A DNA stretch of 64,000 bases from Pomacea canaliculata. Lineage: Eukaryota; Mollusca; Gastropoda; Architaenioglossa; Ampullariidae. This document shows positions 34,494 to 48,000 of the stretch, one piece after another. The notes beneath the pieces are model-generated. The model did no database searches. It was not told where the DNA came from and was given only the letters and a program-made list of their open reading frames with translations. The translations under genes and the position numbers were made by a program. Location of the stretch: positions 10,340,735 to 10,404,734 of the forward strand of contig NC_037593.1 of assembly GCF_003073045.1 (NCBI RefSeq), read 5' to 3'. Positions within the stretch are counted from its first letter, which is position 1. Every line of letters starts with the position of its first letter.

Positions 34494-36245
34494 ATATTAA
34501 CCTGTTAAGTACATGTCTGCCTCTGTGTGTTGTCCCCATTAGAATATTCCAGTCATCATTCTATCATGTACAGGTGATTTATTGAACTTGAGACAGCATC
34601 TGTTGGATAATAATCTGCTCATATGTGTGTCTCCTCCATGCACATATCTGTTGTCGGTGGGCAGCGAAGCACCAACAGATGTTTTGGTTGCAGAGGCATA
34701 TAGTGTAGCAGCAGCTGTATTAGCTTGTTTTAGTGTATGTCTGATGTGCCTCCACGACTAGTCCACCAGGAGAAATGATGCTCTGATGACAACAAGCTTT
34801 TCTTCCCTTTTTTAAAAATCTTGCTGCAGATGTACCATCTTAATTTCATGAGTAAATTTTTTTTTATTACTTGGCTATAACTTTTGGCTGAGTCGTTTAA
34901 AAAATAATTACTGCGATCTCAACAAAACAAAACTTTAGGTTTTAGCCTTTCAAGTCTTTGACTTTGTAAAGAGCATAAAAAAATTAATATTAGTAGTTTT
35001 CTGTATTGTTTTTGCATTTGCATTGTGTGTGTATGTTTGGTATATGTATAAGTGCATGTTGGTTTTTTTTTAAAGGAAAGGATAATACCCTTAACATAAT
35101 TTCTGATGAAGACCTTACATTAAAAAACCCCACTGAAATTGCTACTGCATATAAATTTCAAGTTTTGGTTGACAGGATGCAGGTGTTTTTTTTTTTCCCC
35201 ATGCTTCAATTCCTTTTGATCATGTTTAGGAAACATCGATACTGAGTATGACAGCACATGATTTGATCCATTGTGTAAATAGAGGGTACAAAAGATTTTC
35301 CAGATGCATAAGATTGCAAAGAATGTAATATCTACAGTTTTTACTCATTTGAGTGTATGCTGAGAGGTTTTGTTCACAAGTTTTTGTTCTTTTTTGTGTT
35401 TCTACCCCCACCATCCAACATCAAGTAATTTAAAGGCTGTAAGGAGAGGAAGAGCTTAACCAAATTTGTGAAGATATACAAACCGATAAAAAAAAAAAAT
35501 CATACATTGTAAGGTGCTGCACAGCTGTTACATTTCCATGTAAATAGCCATGTTTGATTTGTGTGCATTCTAGAGCGCTAGAAAGCTGTAAATATTTATC
35601 TGCTTGAGAACTTTCCGTGTGTTTTATAAGGTGTAAAATAACTGCCAATGGTTTCGCTCTGTAGTACGGTGTGGAATGGCTGTCAAGTGCTTAGAAGGGT
35701 TTAAAGTGTAAATGGGACTGTGTGTACACCTGTCTGTTTGAAAGATTTTTTTTTTGTCTGGAAGAGAAAAGAGTAAGTACAAGAGTTGGTAGGAAATATA
35801 GATCAGCAGCAATTTTTTGAAGCTGGATGTTACAGCTAGGTAAGAGTTTAACTGAGTGACAGGTTTTGATGGTACAATTGCTTTGGGTGGAGAGGGGGAA
35901 ATGTGTGGGGGTGGGTGGGGAAAGTTATTTGTACTAATGTGCTCTTGTCCTTGGTGTGCTCATTTCTGCAGGACACCTGCACAGTTGCTGAGTAAAGACC
36001 TGAAGCCTGTAAGAGTGACAATTTTTTTGCATCAAATGACTCATGATGCATGTGAGGTTTTTTTTTTTTTTTGGTACATCTGGTTTCTTTTTCAGTCAAG
36101 TTTAAAATTTGTTTTGTTACAGTTCATCAGTTGTATGTACATAGTTCTTTACATTTTGGTTACCAGATTGGTGATTTGATGTTGCTGTAACATTTGTCCT
36201 GCAATGTAAATATGTGAATAAATTGTTGTTTGAGAGATGTTAAAT
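34494..36245 (+). other. EIF4ENIF1: EIF4ENIF1 3'UTR with poly(A) signal
   Basis: Sequence following the stop codon to just past AATAAA at 36217-36222, about 1.75 kb. There is no open frame of note; the short frames seen here are not conserved. T- and G-rich tracts occur (35189-35199, 35892-35922, 36059-36072). A second AATAAA at 41509 would allow a much longer alternative, but nothing else supports that. Confidence 0.55.
35274..36212 (+). promoter_or_regulatory. Cluster of five Pumilio-type elements
   Basis: The octamer TGTA(A/C)ATA, the core of the Pumilio recognition element, occurs at 35274-35281, 35539-35546, 35587-35594, 36136-36143 (C variant) and 36205-36212. The last lies five bases before the poly(A) signal. 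All are on the sense strand of the 4E-T transcript. Binding is inferred from the known PUF consensus. Confidence 0.6.
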
Positions 36246-36982
36246 CAACAGTTGAAGTCTTTGATGTTGCAGTGATGCACACTTGTAGTTTGCTCCATTT
36301 TGTGTGTAATGGTTTATCATTTTTTTTGTGTGTTTCTTATGAAATATACATTTCCATTAATTTTATATTGATGGACTATTAAACATTACTTTTTGGCATA
36401 TTCAAGATCTTGTCTGAGAAGCATTCTTACAACATAACCACTTTACCCTGCTCTGATCTATCTATCTTAGTAAACCTCTTCTAATATTTTGTTCTTTTAT
36501 GCAATGTGATATTGAGGAAAGCTCTACTTATGCCCTAGTAGTTGAAGGTGTAACCAGGCACAAATCACTAGTGGTTTATCTGTGTTTTGAAGTTGGTGGG
36601 GAGATAGAGAAGATGGAATGCTGGTAAGCAACACAATTAGTTTTCAGTATGGTGTGATCGTGAATTCCCTAGGCAGCTTATTTTAGTATAATGTAAAAGC
36701 AGTTCCATAAAATACTTAAGGAATACGTTCAAGTCATTGTCGATAGGATAACAAAAACCGTACAAAAAGTAGAAGGGAAAAAACTACTCAACTTTCTATT
36801 TTTATGCCATTTTAAGTGATGCAAGAAAATATTTAGACATCACAAAAAAAGAATATAGTGCTTCAACAAAATATTTTTTTCTGTTTCACACTTTAATGCA
36901 GAAAGCATACACAGGAGGGTATGCATTTGTATCTGTTCCTCAGAAAAAAATTACCATTTCTTCATATACTGGCTTTTTTGTT

Positions 36983-37015
<33 letters not shown>

Positions 37016-37040
37016 TTTTGTACATTTTCTTTCCATTTGT

Positions 37041-37190
37041 GAATCAGTGCATTGAGGGTTGCAGTCCAGAATTCAGATCTTGTCTGAGGCACACTTTTCT
37101 TTCGGTGCATGTGTAACCTGGCTGCTTTACTGTTATAGAGCCTTCATTGCTGGTTCAACCTAAAACACAATTTTCTCTCCCCACCCAGTT
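37041..37190 (+). repeat. tRNA-derived SINE, copy 3 (5'-truncated)
   Basis: Matches the body of the 28 kb SINE: 'AGGGTTGCAGTCC', 'CTTGTCTGAGGCAC', 'CTTTCGGTGCATG', 'CTGGCTGCTT', 'ATAGAGCCTT' and the end 'CCTAAAACAC'. The tRNA head is mostly missing. Preceded by a long T run. Confidence 0.65.
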
Positions 37191-39046
37191 GTGCTTGTTC
37201 AACAGAAGTACATGTCTCATTGAAATTTAAAGCTGGAAAGGTGCAGCCTTTGTGACCAGCTTTATAACTGTTCTCTCCTTTGGCCTCTTGCATAATGTAT
37301 GTCATCGTGATTAAAACTGTTAGTTTTGTTATAAGAAATGTTATGTGTACTTTTTACATTTAGAACACAAGAATGGATTTAGTGATTCTGCTATTTTAAG
37401 CTTTGACATGTCCTAGGAAAGAACCTTTCCTTGCTCATGTTTTAAACAAAAGAGAAGTTGACTTACAAATAATTTCCCGCTGCTGTCACAGCTGATTTAA
37501 TGAAATACCAGTTTTCTGTTGATGTTCACTTTAAAAAGAAAAAAAAAAAGCCTAAAAATGTAATGGTAGTCCTGTGTCATTTAGGTTTGAGATGGGTTGA
37601 GGAAAGTGCTTTTTCTGGGAACCATCTTTTCATGAGGATGATGCCTATCTCCACCTCGCAGCCTTTCCTTCCTTAACCCTTTGTAAAGTGTCAGGTCCAT
37701 GCTGGAAATATGTTGTGGCATTGTGTGTTAAATCAGTGAATGTGCATGTCACGGACTTCTGATGCTGGTGCTATAATTACTTGACTTTCAGCTTCCCCTG
37801 GGTCTAATGGAAGGCATGAGGAGTTGTGGATATTGAACATGAATTAGCAAAAAGCATTCACTTTACCTTTCAGTGATACATGCAGTACTAGTGCAAGGAT
37901 AAAGATAATTGTGAAGTGCGTTGATATTAAAAGTCAACATTACAAACCCACCACCTTAAAGTTCCCTCTGATCTATGCTGATTCGATCCTTGGCATGTTG
38001 GTGAGAGGCTATGCTTACTAAAGTGCAGAACTGTTCATTTGGTTTTGTTGACTACTGAGTTGTCTGAAAAGATATTCAGCAAATCATCGGGTGGCAGCAA
38101 GTCTGAGTTTTGTTCATTGGTGTTTGTAAATCATTATCACATGCTACATTTTACTTACTACTTCAGGGTGAGGCCAGCATTGACGGCCATTGGCACTACT
38201 ATTTTCATGGTCATAAGATTCACCATGGTTTCTCTGAACCATTTCAAGGGCAGACTTGAAAACAGTGGCTCCATTTTTTTTTTTTCCTTGTAGTTTAACC
38301 TTAACCACAAAAGAAAATGCGTAACAGGCTAGTGGTAGAGTAAAAATGTCAGACATATCAGAAATCCTGTGTGAAAGCAACTGAAAAAATTCTTTTCATT
38401 TAAGTTGCTTGGTCAACAGCAGACCAAGATACAAAACAAAACAAAAAAACTACTCTAAAACAAAGACATGAACAACTACTTCAAGCATAGAAAGGCTGGT
38501 GACTGCTGATGGGACCATTGTACTTCTACAACTATCAACAAACTACTTTGTCGTTAGTTTAGAAGTAATAGAAACTTTCCATCTTATGCGTGTTGGTGGG
38601 AAAGAAAATGTTTGTAATGAAATAAACCTTACTAATCACATAAAAAGCATGAGGCCATCGGCATGCCTTTTGATGTTTATGGCAGGTACACTTGACAAGC
38701 TGTTATAGCCTCAGCCTCTCATGTCACCAATTCAATCTAAGAACATCAAGGATCAATCATTGCAGTAAAATATCTAAACAAATTATCTTTTAGTGGCATC
38801 TGTAGTTTTTTTTAAAAGAACTATTTGTGCTGCATATGTTTTTGGTGTAGTCTTTGAACAAGTAGTGCTTCATGTGCCAGTAATAGGCAGGACCTATCTG
38901 GTGTTTTTACACAAGTGGATTTTATTTGACTATGCTCAGACTGGTGAGCCACAATAATAATCTTTTGGCCAATGTTTGCTATTTTAAATACTGAATACCT
39001 TTTGTGTGTGTATGGTGTTGGAAATTAGTGAACACATCTGCTAAAG

Positions 39047-39376
39047 CAGTGGTTCTGAAAGTGTGGTCTGCGGACCATTAGTGGTTCGTGGGCATGTCAG
39101 GTGGTCCGCGACTGACAGTCGTCATATGTCTGCAAAGTGATGTTTAAATCGCCAGATATAGGCTTGTAGAAAACTTCAGTTAAGTACGTAGTTTTATGTC
39201 AACTTATTACTATATTACTGTCACAGAAGTACATTTAGTTTTGAATTGTAATGAAACAAATGCGGCAATTTAAATTTGAAATTCATAGTACAGAGTGATT
39301 TTTAGGCCTTGGTGGTCCGCCATATTTTTTAGTTAAGTAAAGTGGTCCGCAGTCCGAAATACTTTGAGAACCACTG
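39047..39376. mobile_element. hAT-type MITE, family A copy 2
   Basis: Ends CAGTGGTTCTG...GAGAACCACTG, flanked by a perfect 8-bp duplication TGCTAAAG (39039-39046, 39377-39384). It shares with copy 1 the GTGGTCCGCGGACCA-like end, 'CATATGTC', 'AAAGTGATGTTTA', 'GAATTGTAATGAAACAAATG' and 'GGCCTTGGTGGTCCGCCAT'. 330 bp, non-coding. Confidence 0.93.
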
Positions 39377-41634
39377 TGCTAAAGGAAAAAGAAGATGGAA
39401 GTATTTGGAGTTTTTGTTTTACGCCATGCCAGCAACAAAGGAAGTATTTGGAGAGCAAGGGTTCACACATCACAAAACTCTTCTCCTCTACACACATTGC
39501 ATGAATGCATAAATCATGCACATGCAGATAACCATGTGTGTGCATGCAAATGTGATGCAATGCATCGATGCATGATGGAAAGACAAGGATGCAAATACCC
39601 TCTGAATTGGCGCGGGGGGTGGGGGGGAAATCCATCTTCAGTGGTTTCTGTTGCCAAAACAGCATATTTACTAACACCCATCATAATGTTTTTGGATGTT
39701 GTTTTGTGAATAAGGTGTGAATAACTTTTGAACATAGTTCTGTTGATGCTTCTTGCACATGTGATGATCTGCCTGTAAAGTGTCATGAAATGCATGAGAC
39801 ACGGTACACTTGTTCGACACATGAAGTGTCAGAATGACTGATAGACCATTGCAGTATAGATGCACCAAGTTATTTCATCATTATTTAATGGGTAAAAACA
39901 CAATTATATTCATGTACTTTAACCAGTGCATACACCTCCCTCTACTAAGAACCACCATATATGTACATTTAGTTAATGTTTAAAATGAAAAATGAAATTT
40001 TTTTTTTAAAATAATGCAGTTTAGAGGAGGCCAGGATCCTCAGTCTTGAAGTTGCCATTAACTAAACATACAACATACCTGTTGTTATTTAAACCACCAG
40101 AAAGTGTTCAACAACTTGCGATTTGTGGAAATAGGTTAGGTGACCAGTTAGCTTACTGTGGCACTTTGTGAAGCTGTTCTTTTGATTTTTGCCTGAAGTT
40201 AGGATTTGTGAAACTTGGTGATTTGAAGAGCACGCTTTCACCAAGCAATGCAAAAGAGGAAGAGTACTGCAGGTGTATGTAGCAGTCATCTGCAGTTAGA
40301 ATACATTTATTTTTATGAGACGAGGCAAGAGGGAAGATTTTTTTAATGGCAGACAAGTGGATGCCAGGGGTTATGATCTCATATATAATGAACCTGATAT
40401 TTAAGTCTCACCCTAAGCTCCAGAAAAAAAGCTGCACGTGACAAATGGTTTGGGTAGGTGATTTTGAAGGTTTTTGAATAATTTGCTTTATTTGTGGTGG
40501 AAAAATGTTTTTATCTACAACAGCTTGGAACAAAATGGATAGGCAGGCTGGCAATGAGTGTTACTCATTATGAGAACATGGGTGTTATCATCAAATCTGT
40601 ACTGCAGTTTTCCCCTTGTGTCTTCACAAGAGTAGTCATTGCCAGGCACCATTCATGTACCTCAAGCATAGTATTGTGCTGTTGCTGAGGGGACCGTGTG
40701 CGTGTTAGACATCTCTTACTCGTCAGAGAGCTGACCTCATATTGGCCATCAGGAGAGGTTTCAGTTTCACTGGGTTTTCTCTTTTACGGTGCACTTAGCC
40801 CTCAGAGGCTGTAGTATGTATTAAAACTTTGAACTGGAAGCAAAGAAGGGTTTTACAGGGACAGATCTATGACATACCTAGGAACAGATACCCTAGAAAT
40901 CCCATTCTTGAACCAAGCCCATGTCGGCAGGGACTGTTTATATGGTCATGAGGTAAGCAGTCTTTGTGGCTGCTGTGCTCAACTGGTCCAAAGCTGTAAC
41001 CATGGGTCATGGATTGTATTTAAGGCCTTGTCACCTTGGATAAAGATGAAATTAGTCTTTGCCCTATATCTACTTATCTTCTCCATGTTGTTCTGGATCT
41101 TCCATGCAGGTTCCATTTGAGGGGAATGTTCTAATAACGTAGCTGAACTGAGGATTGATAATGCTGACATTTTCATGAAAGGGAATTTCGCTGGAAAGTG
41201 TGCTTGACTGAAATAATTGAACTACAGTGTGCTAGATGCTGGCACTTGCAAGCCCAAGACTGTTTAAATGTATTGTTGAGTCATTCAAATCATCTCCTCG
41301 TTTTATGTTTCATAACTGGACATAGTGAAATAATTCTGCATTTTCAAATGGTGAATCTTGTTGCTGACTTGACCAAGTAACTTGTATTCAAACTTGCTGA
41401 AATTGCTTTAGAAACTGGCATGCCCCTCAAAGGATGTGTCTATGCTACTGCTATCAGAAGATCACAAGAGTCCAGCTGAGGGCATGTTTTGAGGGCAAAA
41501 GTAACACTGAATAAAGATGTTGAAAATCTGTGAAGTAGTTTGTCCATTTGATCCAAAATTTGTGTATTTTGTGTCTGTACAGTTTACTGGGATGGGTGAG
41601 ATCATTACCTAGGAAACAAGCACCCACAAACACA

Positions 41635-42071
41635 AGTCTGTGAAAATAATTTATTAAAAATAATTATATATATACAACTAAAAGGACCAAATGAGAATTC
41701 AGTTTTCACATTAGCAGTTCAGTATAAAACTAATAGACTTAAAAATATCAAATGCTGCCACTCTTTAATACACCAGAATGTGAACATCTGGACAGATATG
41801 CTTATAATAAAGTTGTCAATACCCAAGCAGATGGATTATGTCACATGCTTAACACCATGGAACACAACATGCACCATCAACAAATGTGCACTTTCTCTTG
41901 CACACTGTGACAACACATTCTCCCTAAATTGTCTTGCTTACACAAACCCATGTGGTAGCAACAGATTTATGAAACTTAAAATAGCATTTGTGCACACAAC
42001 ACCAATGCATGGCTGCCTTCGATGTTTATAAATGTTGGAGTTGAACACCTACATAAACAGTTTCAGCTGTC
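41635..42071 (-). other. TCTN2: TCTN2 3'UTR with poly(A) signal
   Basis: Minus-strand sequence after the TCTN2 stop. AATAAA (plus-strand TTTATT, 41650-41655) lies about 420 bases downstream of the stop. Confidence 0.6.
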
Positions 42072-45000
42072 TCACTTCCATGGTTTGCTAACAGCAATAT
42101 ATCCAATGAAGAACAAAACAAAGAGTAAACTGAATGCTCTAGTATAAGAAAGACCTTCATATCCACGATATGCAGATGTCAGAGGATAAAACAACTCATA
42201 CCAGCATGTGTCAAAATGGCATACTGATGTATCAAAGTCTTCAAAAAACCGATAACAGGAGTTGGAGTCGCACGTTTCTTTGTTGTGGATTGTATAAAAT
42301 CTGCATGGAGATAACAAGCAAAATTATCATAAATATGCATTCCCTCAAACATAACAAAAATTATATGTTAATTGTATGTGCTATAAAAATGGGACAGTAG
42401 CAGTAGTTGGTGCAAGATGCCAGCAAAATGTACAAAAATGGTAGGAGTAAACATGGCTGTACTATACACTTTAGATAAATCATTCTTCTGAGAGCACTGC
42501 ATATTTAAGAAAATACTGGCCATCTACTGCAATATCAAGCTAAACAAGACACTACCTGGAGCTGTAACTGGTGGTGATTCTTGGTGACTGTTGACAAAGA
42601 TGCTGCAGATGCACACTTGAGGAGAAAGGTTAGTACTCACAAAATAGGTTTAACTGGAGTTGTTGGTGAGACTTGGGTGAACTGAACAGAGCTGGTCAAA
42701 ACAAAAGACTGGGTGTGTATGCTGTTGTTCAGACAGCCTGCAGAGTCTGCCCCCGTGCATGACATGCTCCAGTTGCCCAGAGAGTATCTGCAAGTTTATA
42801 TATGTAGTCTCCATAAAGCCTTGTGGAGCGTCAAATATTCACAACTTTTGTTTCACTGAGGATTGTGACATTCTTAAAATGAAAAATAGTGGGCAGAATA
42901 GTAATTCCTTTAAGTCATATAACCCAATGTGTGGGAGTAAAATTTTTTTATTTTCTGTAAAATAATTCGGGGAATTCACATTGTGTTTTGAAAAGAAAAA
43001 TGCTGCTCTGACAGTAATATAACTTGGGTGTTATGGAAACCAAAAATAATCAGTGGTGAAGTAATACTCTTACACATCAATCGCTGTAATTACTTTCTCA
43101 AAACAGAATGCATATATTTATCATAGATATATTTACCATATTACATGAAAATTTGTGTGTAGTTAAAGTACTTTTTTGAATATTATGATCTTTTTAACCT
43201 AAAGATTTAAGAACATGTCTACAGGGTTCCCAGGGACAGGGATGGTGCCAAGTAAGGACCTTATAAGGACCTTTCATGCATTCGTAAGGACCTAAGTGAC
43301 AGTCATCAATGCTTAAGTTTTTCTCTTGTATGGTCGGAAAGATGTATTATTTATGAATCTGTGGTCTTCTCTATGTTCTCAAATACATGTATTTCTAGTA
43401 ATAAATAATCAAAGAGTTAATTTTGATGCCTGTCTGCCATATTTAGATTAGATAACTTAAAAAGTGTCCTTAGTGCGCTGATAACATACACCGTTAATGT
43501 TTCAAGTTTTCTAGAAATCTAAGTAATAATAATTGCAAAACCTGAAAGCCATTCTTTGGTGTTATACAAAAGTCAGTTCATGTCTCTCTCTCGCACACAC
43601 GCTCTAACGGGAAGAGAGAGAGAAATAGAGCTATGCACAGTAGTACTAGAAGATCAAGGTTCAAGAAAGAGTAAGTTTCTAAAGACCTTTTGAAAAAAGA
43701 GTGTTTTTTGCGAATACGGAAGGGCAACTAGTGTTGTACACAGGCCAGTTCTTAGCCCCCGCGGGGCCCGAGGCAAAGGGCATGTGCGGGGCCCTCACGC
43801 CACGATCACACGGCTTTAGTTGGGATCTAAAGTCACATATCAATCAAAAGCGCGGGGCCCCTTGAAGCGCGGGGCCCTTAGGCAGATGTCTCGTCCGCCT
43901 GCCCCTAAGCACGGCCCTGGTTGTACAGATGTGTAGACCAAACATGAGGCGAAAAATCGTCGGTATTTTGCGCCAAAGTCGACTCTGAAAATAAATTTGT
44001 GGTAATATTTTATCGATATAAGGACTTGTAAGGGTCACAGAGAAAATGTAAGGACCTGTGTGAGAATTTGTAAGGACCGCATGGCAAATATAAGGACTTA
44101 TAAGGCCTTACGGCGAAAATTCAATATGTAAGGACTTATAAGGACTTTGTAAGGACCTGGGAACCCTGTGTCTACTGTGTGAACTAGATGGGTAATTTAC
44201 TCACATATCTGCATCCATGAACAGGTAATCATAAAGCGCTGCTTTAAGAGTATGATGTGCACTATCTGAATGAACTTAAATTTTACTCCCTGAAAGGAGT
44301 TCTGTCCCTTCGCCTAACAGGCTATGGGGATCGGCTTTCCTGGATTTTGTTGCTGTGTTGTGGTTGTCCTTCAATTCGGATAAAAGTGCTGGACCTTCAT
44401 GTTTACATATACTTCTGTTTTTCAGCTGGATTGTATATAATGCTATTTTGAAGTGTGAACTGTTTGGATTTATTGGCTGGATTCCACTCTGCTGTGCTTC
44501 CCTCGATTCGGCATTTATTAAACTGAAGAGATACTTGATTTCCTTTTAGCAGCTTCATATGAAAACATTTCTTAATATTCTCAATATTCTTCTGATGTCA
44601 CTAACCCTTATTCACTGTAGTTGTTACTGTTAAATCTGCAGTGATCACCATTTATTGCCGAAATGCAGGGAGTCCTCGCATTGTTCTTCGTTCTACATCT
44701 TTTGACTATTTTCGTAATCTTGTTCAGCACAGTGAGTCTGCCTTTGGCTGAGATATTGTGCTATATAAATTCCCACTTATTACTTACTATTACTGATATA
44801 AATCTCAAAGTAGACATTAATTTGAGCAAATTCATTAGCCTCATGTTGTCATGGTTTAAATAATTCTATACTTCTTTTATGTTCTAATATTGTGTATCTT
44901 TCTTCGCATTGGAATGTCTTGATTGTTTTATATATTCTGTGTCACCACATCAGTCTGCAAAATGTAATATGCATATAAGATTCTTTTTGTATGATATATC

Positions 45001-48000
45001 AAAGATTGTTTTACTATCTATGGCTAAAAATGTCCCCTGGGATTATAAATAAGTAAATAAATGAAAAAAATAAAAAAAATAAAAGGTAGTGCATGTATTT
45101 ATGCTAATTTTTGTCTTCTTTTGGCGCTAGAAAAAGAATGAAAATTATGAGAAATGTCTTTGTCACTTTACAAAAATTATCCGGTGGCATATGCAAAAAC
45201 ACCCCAAAAACCATCTACACTGCCTGGCAGTCAAAATAGCGTCATGCCAACTACTCTGTTTGCCCTGCATAAACTTGAAGCTTTTGGAGATTTGTTTCCA
45301 TATTTATTGAGGTAAAATGCTCTAAATCAGTGATGCCCAACCTTTTTCGGCCTGCGGGCCATATCCATTTCGGACAGCCGTGTCGCGGGCCACATCCATT
45401 TCGGACAGCCGTGTCGCGGGCCACTTCACCGCAAAAATACAAAAAAGAAAAAAAAATAGAGCAGATACCATTTTTTACTAGAAACAAGCTGTACTTACCA
45501 TTAATTATGTAGTAATTAGTGGGATATTTGAAGTTGTTTACCCGAAACCAACTTCTGAATGTCTGGCTGCATCGTAGAGACACAAAGTCGGAGCACTGAA
45601 TCGAAATGCTCGTCTATCGAAAAAAAGATTGGGAAACGCCCCTACGTAGGGATAAATACTTCTTCTTCCCTTTTTTCGTTTGTTTTCGTTTTTTTTTTTT
45701 TTTTTATTACTAACATGCCGATTTCCTGCACTATGGGCAGAAGTTTCGCGGGCCGTAGGTTGGGCATCCCTGCTCTAAATGAACATCTTCTGAAGATGTG
45801 AAGAATTTGGGACTATATTTGGCTGAATGGTCATCAAAATTAAACTCCAACTGAACCTGCCTAACAGATTCAAAATACTCCGAGGTGCATTGAGACCATA
45901 TGAGGCTATGCCAAGATGCTACCATAAGGAGTAAGCACTTTCTAGAATGAAAAGGACACCACTTCTTTTAAAATCAGAAAAATGGCAATAAGATCTGCTG
46001 GTTGAATTGTGCTTACCTGATCATAGCCCCAACCACCTCCAACAGTGGATAACCCTTGCTGCGACCAGTCTCAGCATACATGATCTCTAGGTGAATGCCA
46101 GTAGTGATGTTGTAACAGATGCCTTGACGACTAGACAGTAAAGACACCTCCACATTCTCCATGCCTCCTGCAGTTGTGTTTGCTGCTGTTGGGGTATTTG
46201 AAGCAGCAGTGGTTGTTGTGGCAGCTGTTGTGGTGTTTGTGTCTGTCACCTCTTGGTCATAAGGGCTTTGTCTGTGAAAGAATATTTTAGTTATTACTAT
46301 CAAACACCAAATACAATATGAGAAATCTGGGAAAGAACACATGGTTATGACTGGCCTACATGTTTGAAAAATTGAAGAAAGAAGTTATAATTATGGCTGG
46401 GTAGTAATTTTCAATAACCAAGGAAATATGACTATTATAATAATATATTGCTTTTGATGCAGTGTAGCTTAAAAGACCATCATTAAATAGCAAAAGGATC
46501 AATGGTGAGACAGCTAAAATATGCTGATGATTCTTGGTTGATGGTATTTTACACAAAGTCCACAAATGACATCATATCATGGCAAGCTTGTCCAATCTTG
46601 TTAGCATCCATAAGAAAAAGACTTGTGCCAAATGTGTAATCTGAACCCACAACCCAGGAGCCTCTCTGTTTTGGAGACAAAGATTTTGCCGCTGCACCAC
46701 CAGACTGCCCAAGCCAATCAAGGGATAACACACAAGATAAGAGAAGCTGGAAATCCTCACCTGAGAACTGTGATCCACATGTTCTTGTTGCTGGAGTTGC
46801 TGAAGCCAAAACGCCCAATAACACCAGATGGCATTAGGACATTTAAATGATTCAATATCAGCTGCCTGCAAGACAGTCAGTCACTGCTTACTTTGTCAGT
46901 TGCAGTTTATAATTCAAGTAGTATTGTTACATAGCAGGGGTTGTATTACCAATAGTAGTGTGTGGTTGTGACAAGCACAGTCTAAACATGTGGCTAGTCA
47001 ATCTATCAATGGATCTATTTATGTCTTGAAAGATGTCTGTACACAAAACTGCTGTCATAACTGACATGCTACTGCATGGTCATCTCAGTGTCTTGTGCCT
47101 ATTTACTTAACACCATCGAGTTTGGTCACACCTCTTAGCTTGACACTTTAAAAAATCTCGCAGATTTCACATACAAAAGAGTACAACAGTCACAATTTCT
47201 TTTTTCTTTTACCAAGATATGAAACTAGGAATAAACTATTGAAAACACTGCTGTAAGAACATGTAGGGATTATTTTTCTATATTATCTTCATATTCCTTC
47301 ACCTCATTCTGACACTGCATTCCCTTGTTGTTTTTCTTTAAAAAACTGCACACTTATTACAGTCATTACACTCATTAAAGTCTTTGCTGAATGCATTCAA
47401 AAGAGCAATGCTTTAGTTCAAGAGTTTCTTTTGAATTTACACACCAAACAACAAAAAGGATATCAAAGTAAGAACTGCTTACTTTTTTCTACATTAGTAA
47501 GGATAATGTTTTTCTTGGTCATAGCTATTTAGATCTAGGGTTTAGAAAATCCCATGCAATCATGCTGCAGGCACTCAGCATGTACATGAGTCTATGGAGG
47601 AGGAATACAAGAATGAACAAAAAAAGGTAGGCATTAGAATTGGATTATAACAAAATTATAAAGTTGAAAACAACTGACTTGAGAGAAACACAGTTACTGA
47701 TGCTGTTGATGGCGAGTCGTAGGATGCAGCTGGACATCATATTATCACCAAAGGTCAGAGTTCGGCGCCTGGCACTTTCACAAAGACCGTCAAGACCTGC
47801 AGCATATAAGAACAATAATGAATGAATGTGTATGTATGTGAGAGAGAGGTTTTGCCTCTGTGTGTGTGCATCCAAATTCAAAACAAATGTAAATTAAAGC
47901 AAATTTTTTTAAAATTGCTTCAAATGATAAGCATTCTTCTCCAAGAACAGTTTTAATGGCAGGACAGTGCATAGCAGAATGAAGTTGATGCTGCTGAACA

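Larger units (their letters stand above)
36246..41634. other. Gene-free stretch between convergent EIF4ENIF1 and TCTN2
   Basis: No exon with homology or phase-consistent splicing was found. It holds a T run (36986-37014), a SINE fragment (37041-37190) and a family A MITE (39047-39376). It also has a G-rich patch (39611-39627) and an AATAAA on the plus strand at about 41509. Open frames of up to 114 codons here have no recognisable protein features. Confidence 0.6.

Noticed and set aside
39333..39868. Cluster of overlapping minus-strand frames (102-114 codons) beside the MITE
   Set aside because: Composition is dominated by His/Cys/Met from CATGCA-like simple sequence, with no splice context and no family features.
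46600..46720. tRNA gene on the minus strand
   Set aside because: A- and B-box-like blocks are present, but the acceptor and anticodon stems do not pair; a SINE head explains it better.
47692..47697. GTAACT donor for TCTN2 exon 15
   Set aside because: It gives phase 1 and an immediate stop in the next exon. GTCAGT after 47679 gives phase 2, an open frame and the conserved Cys-containing stretch.
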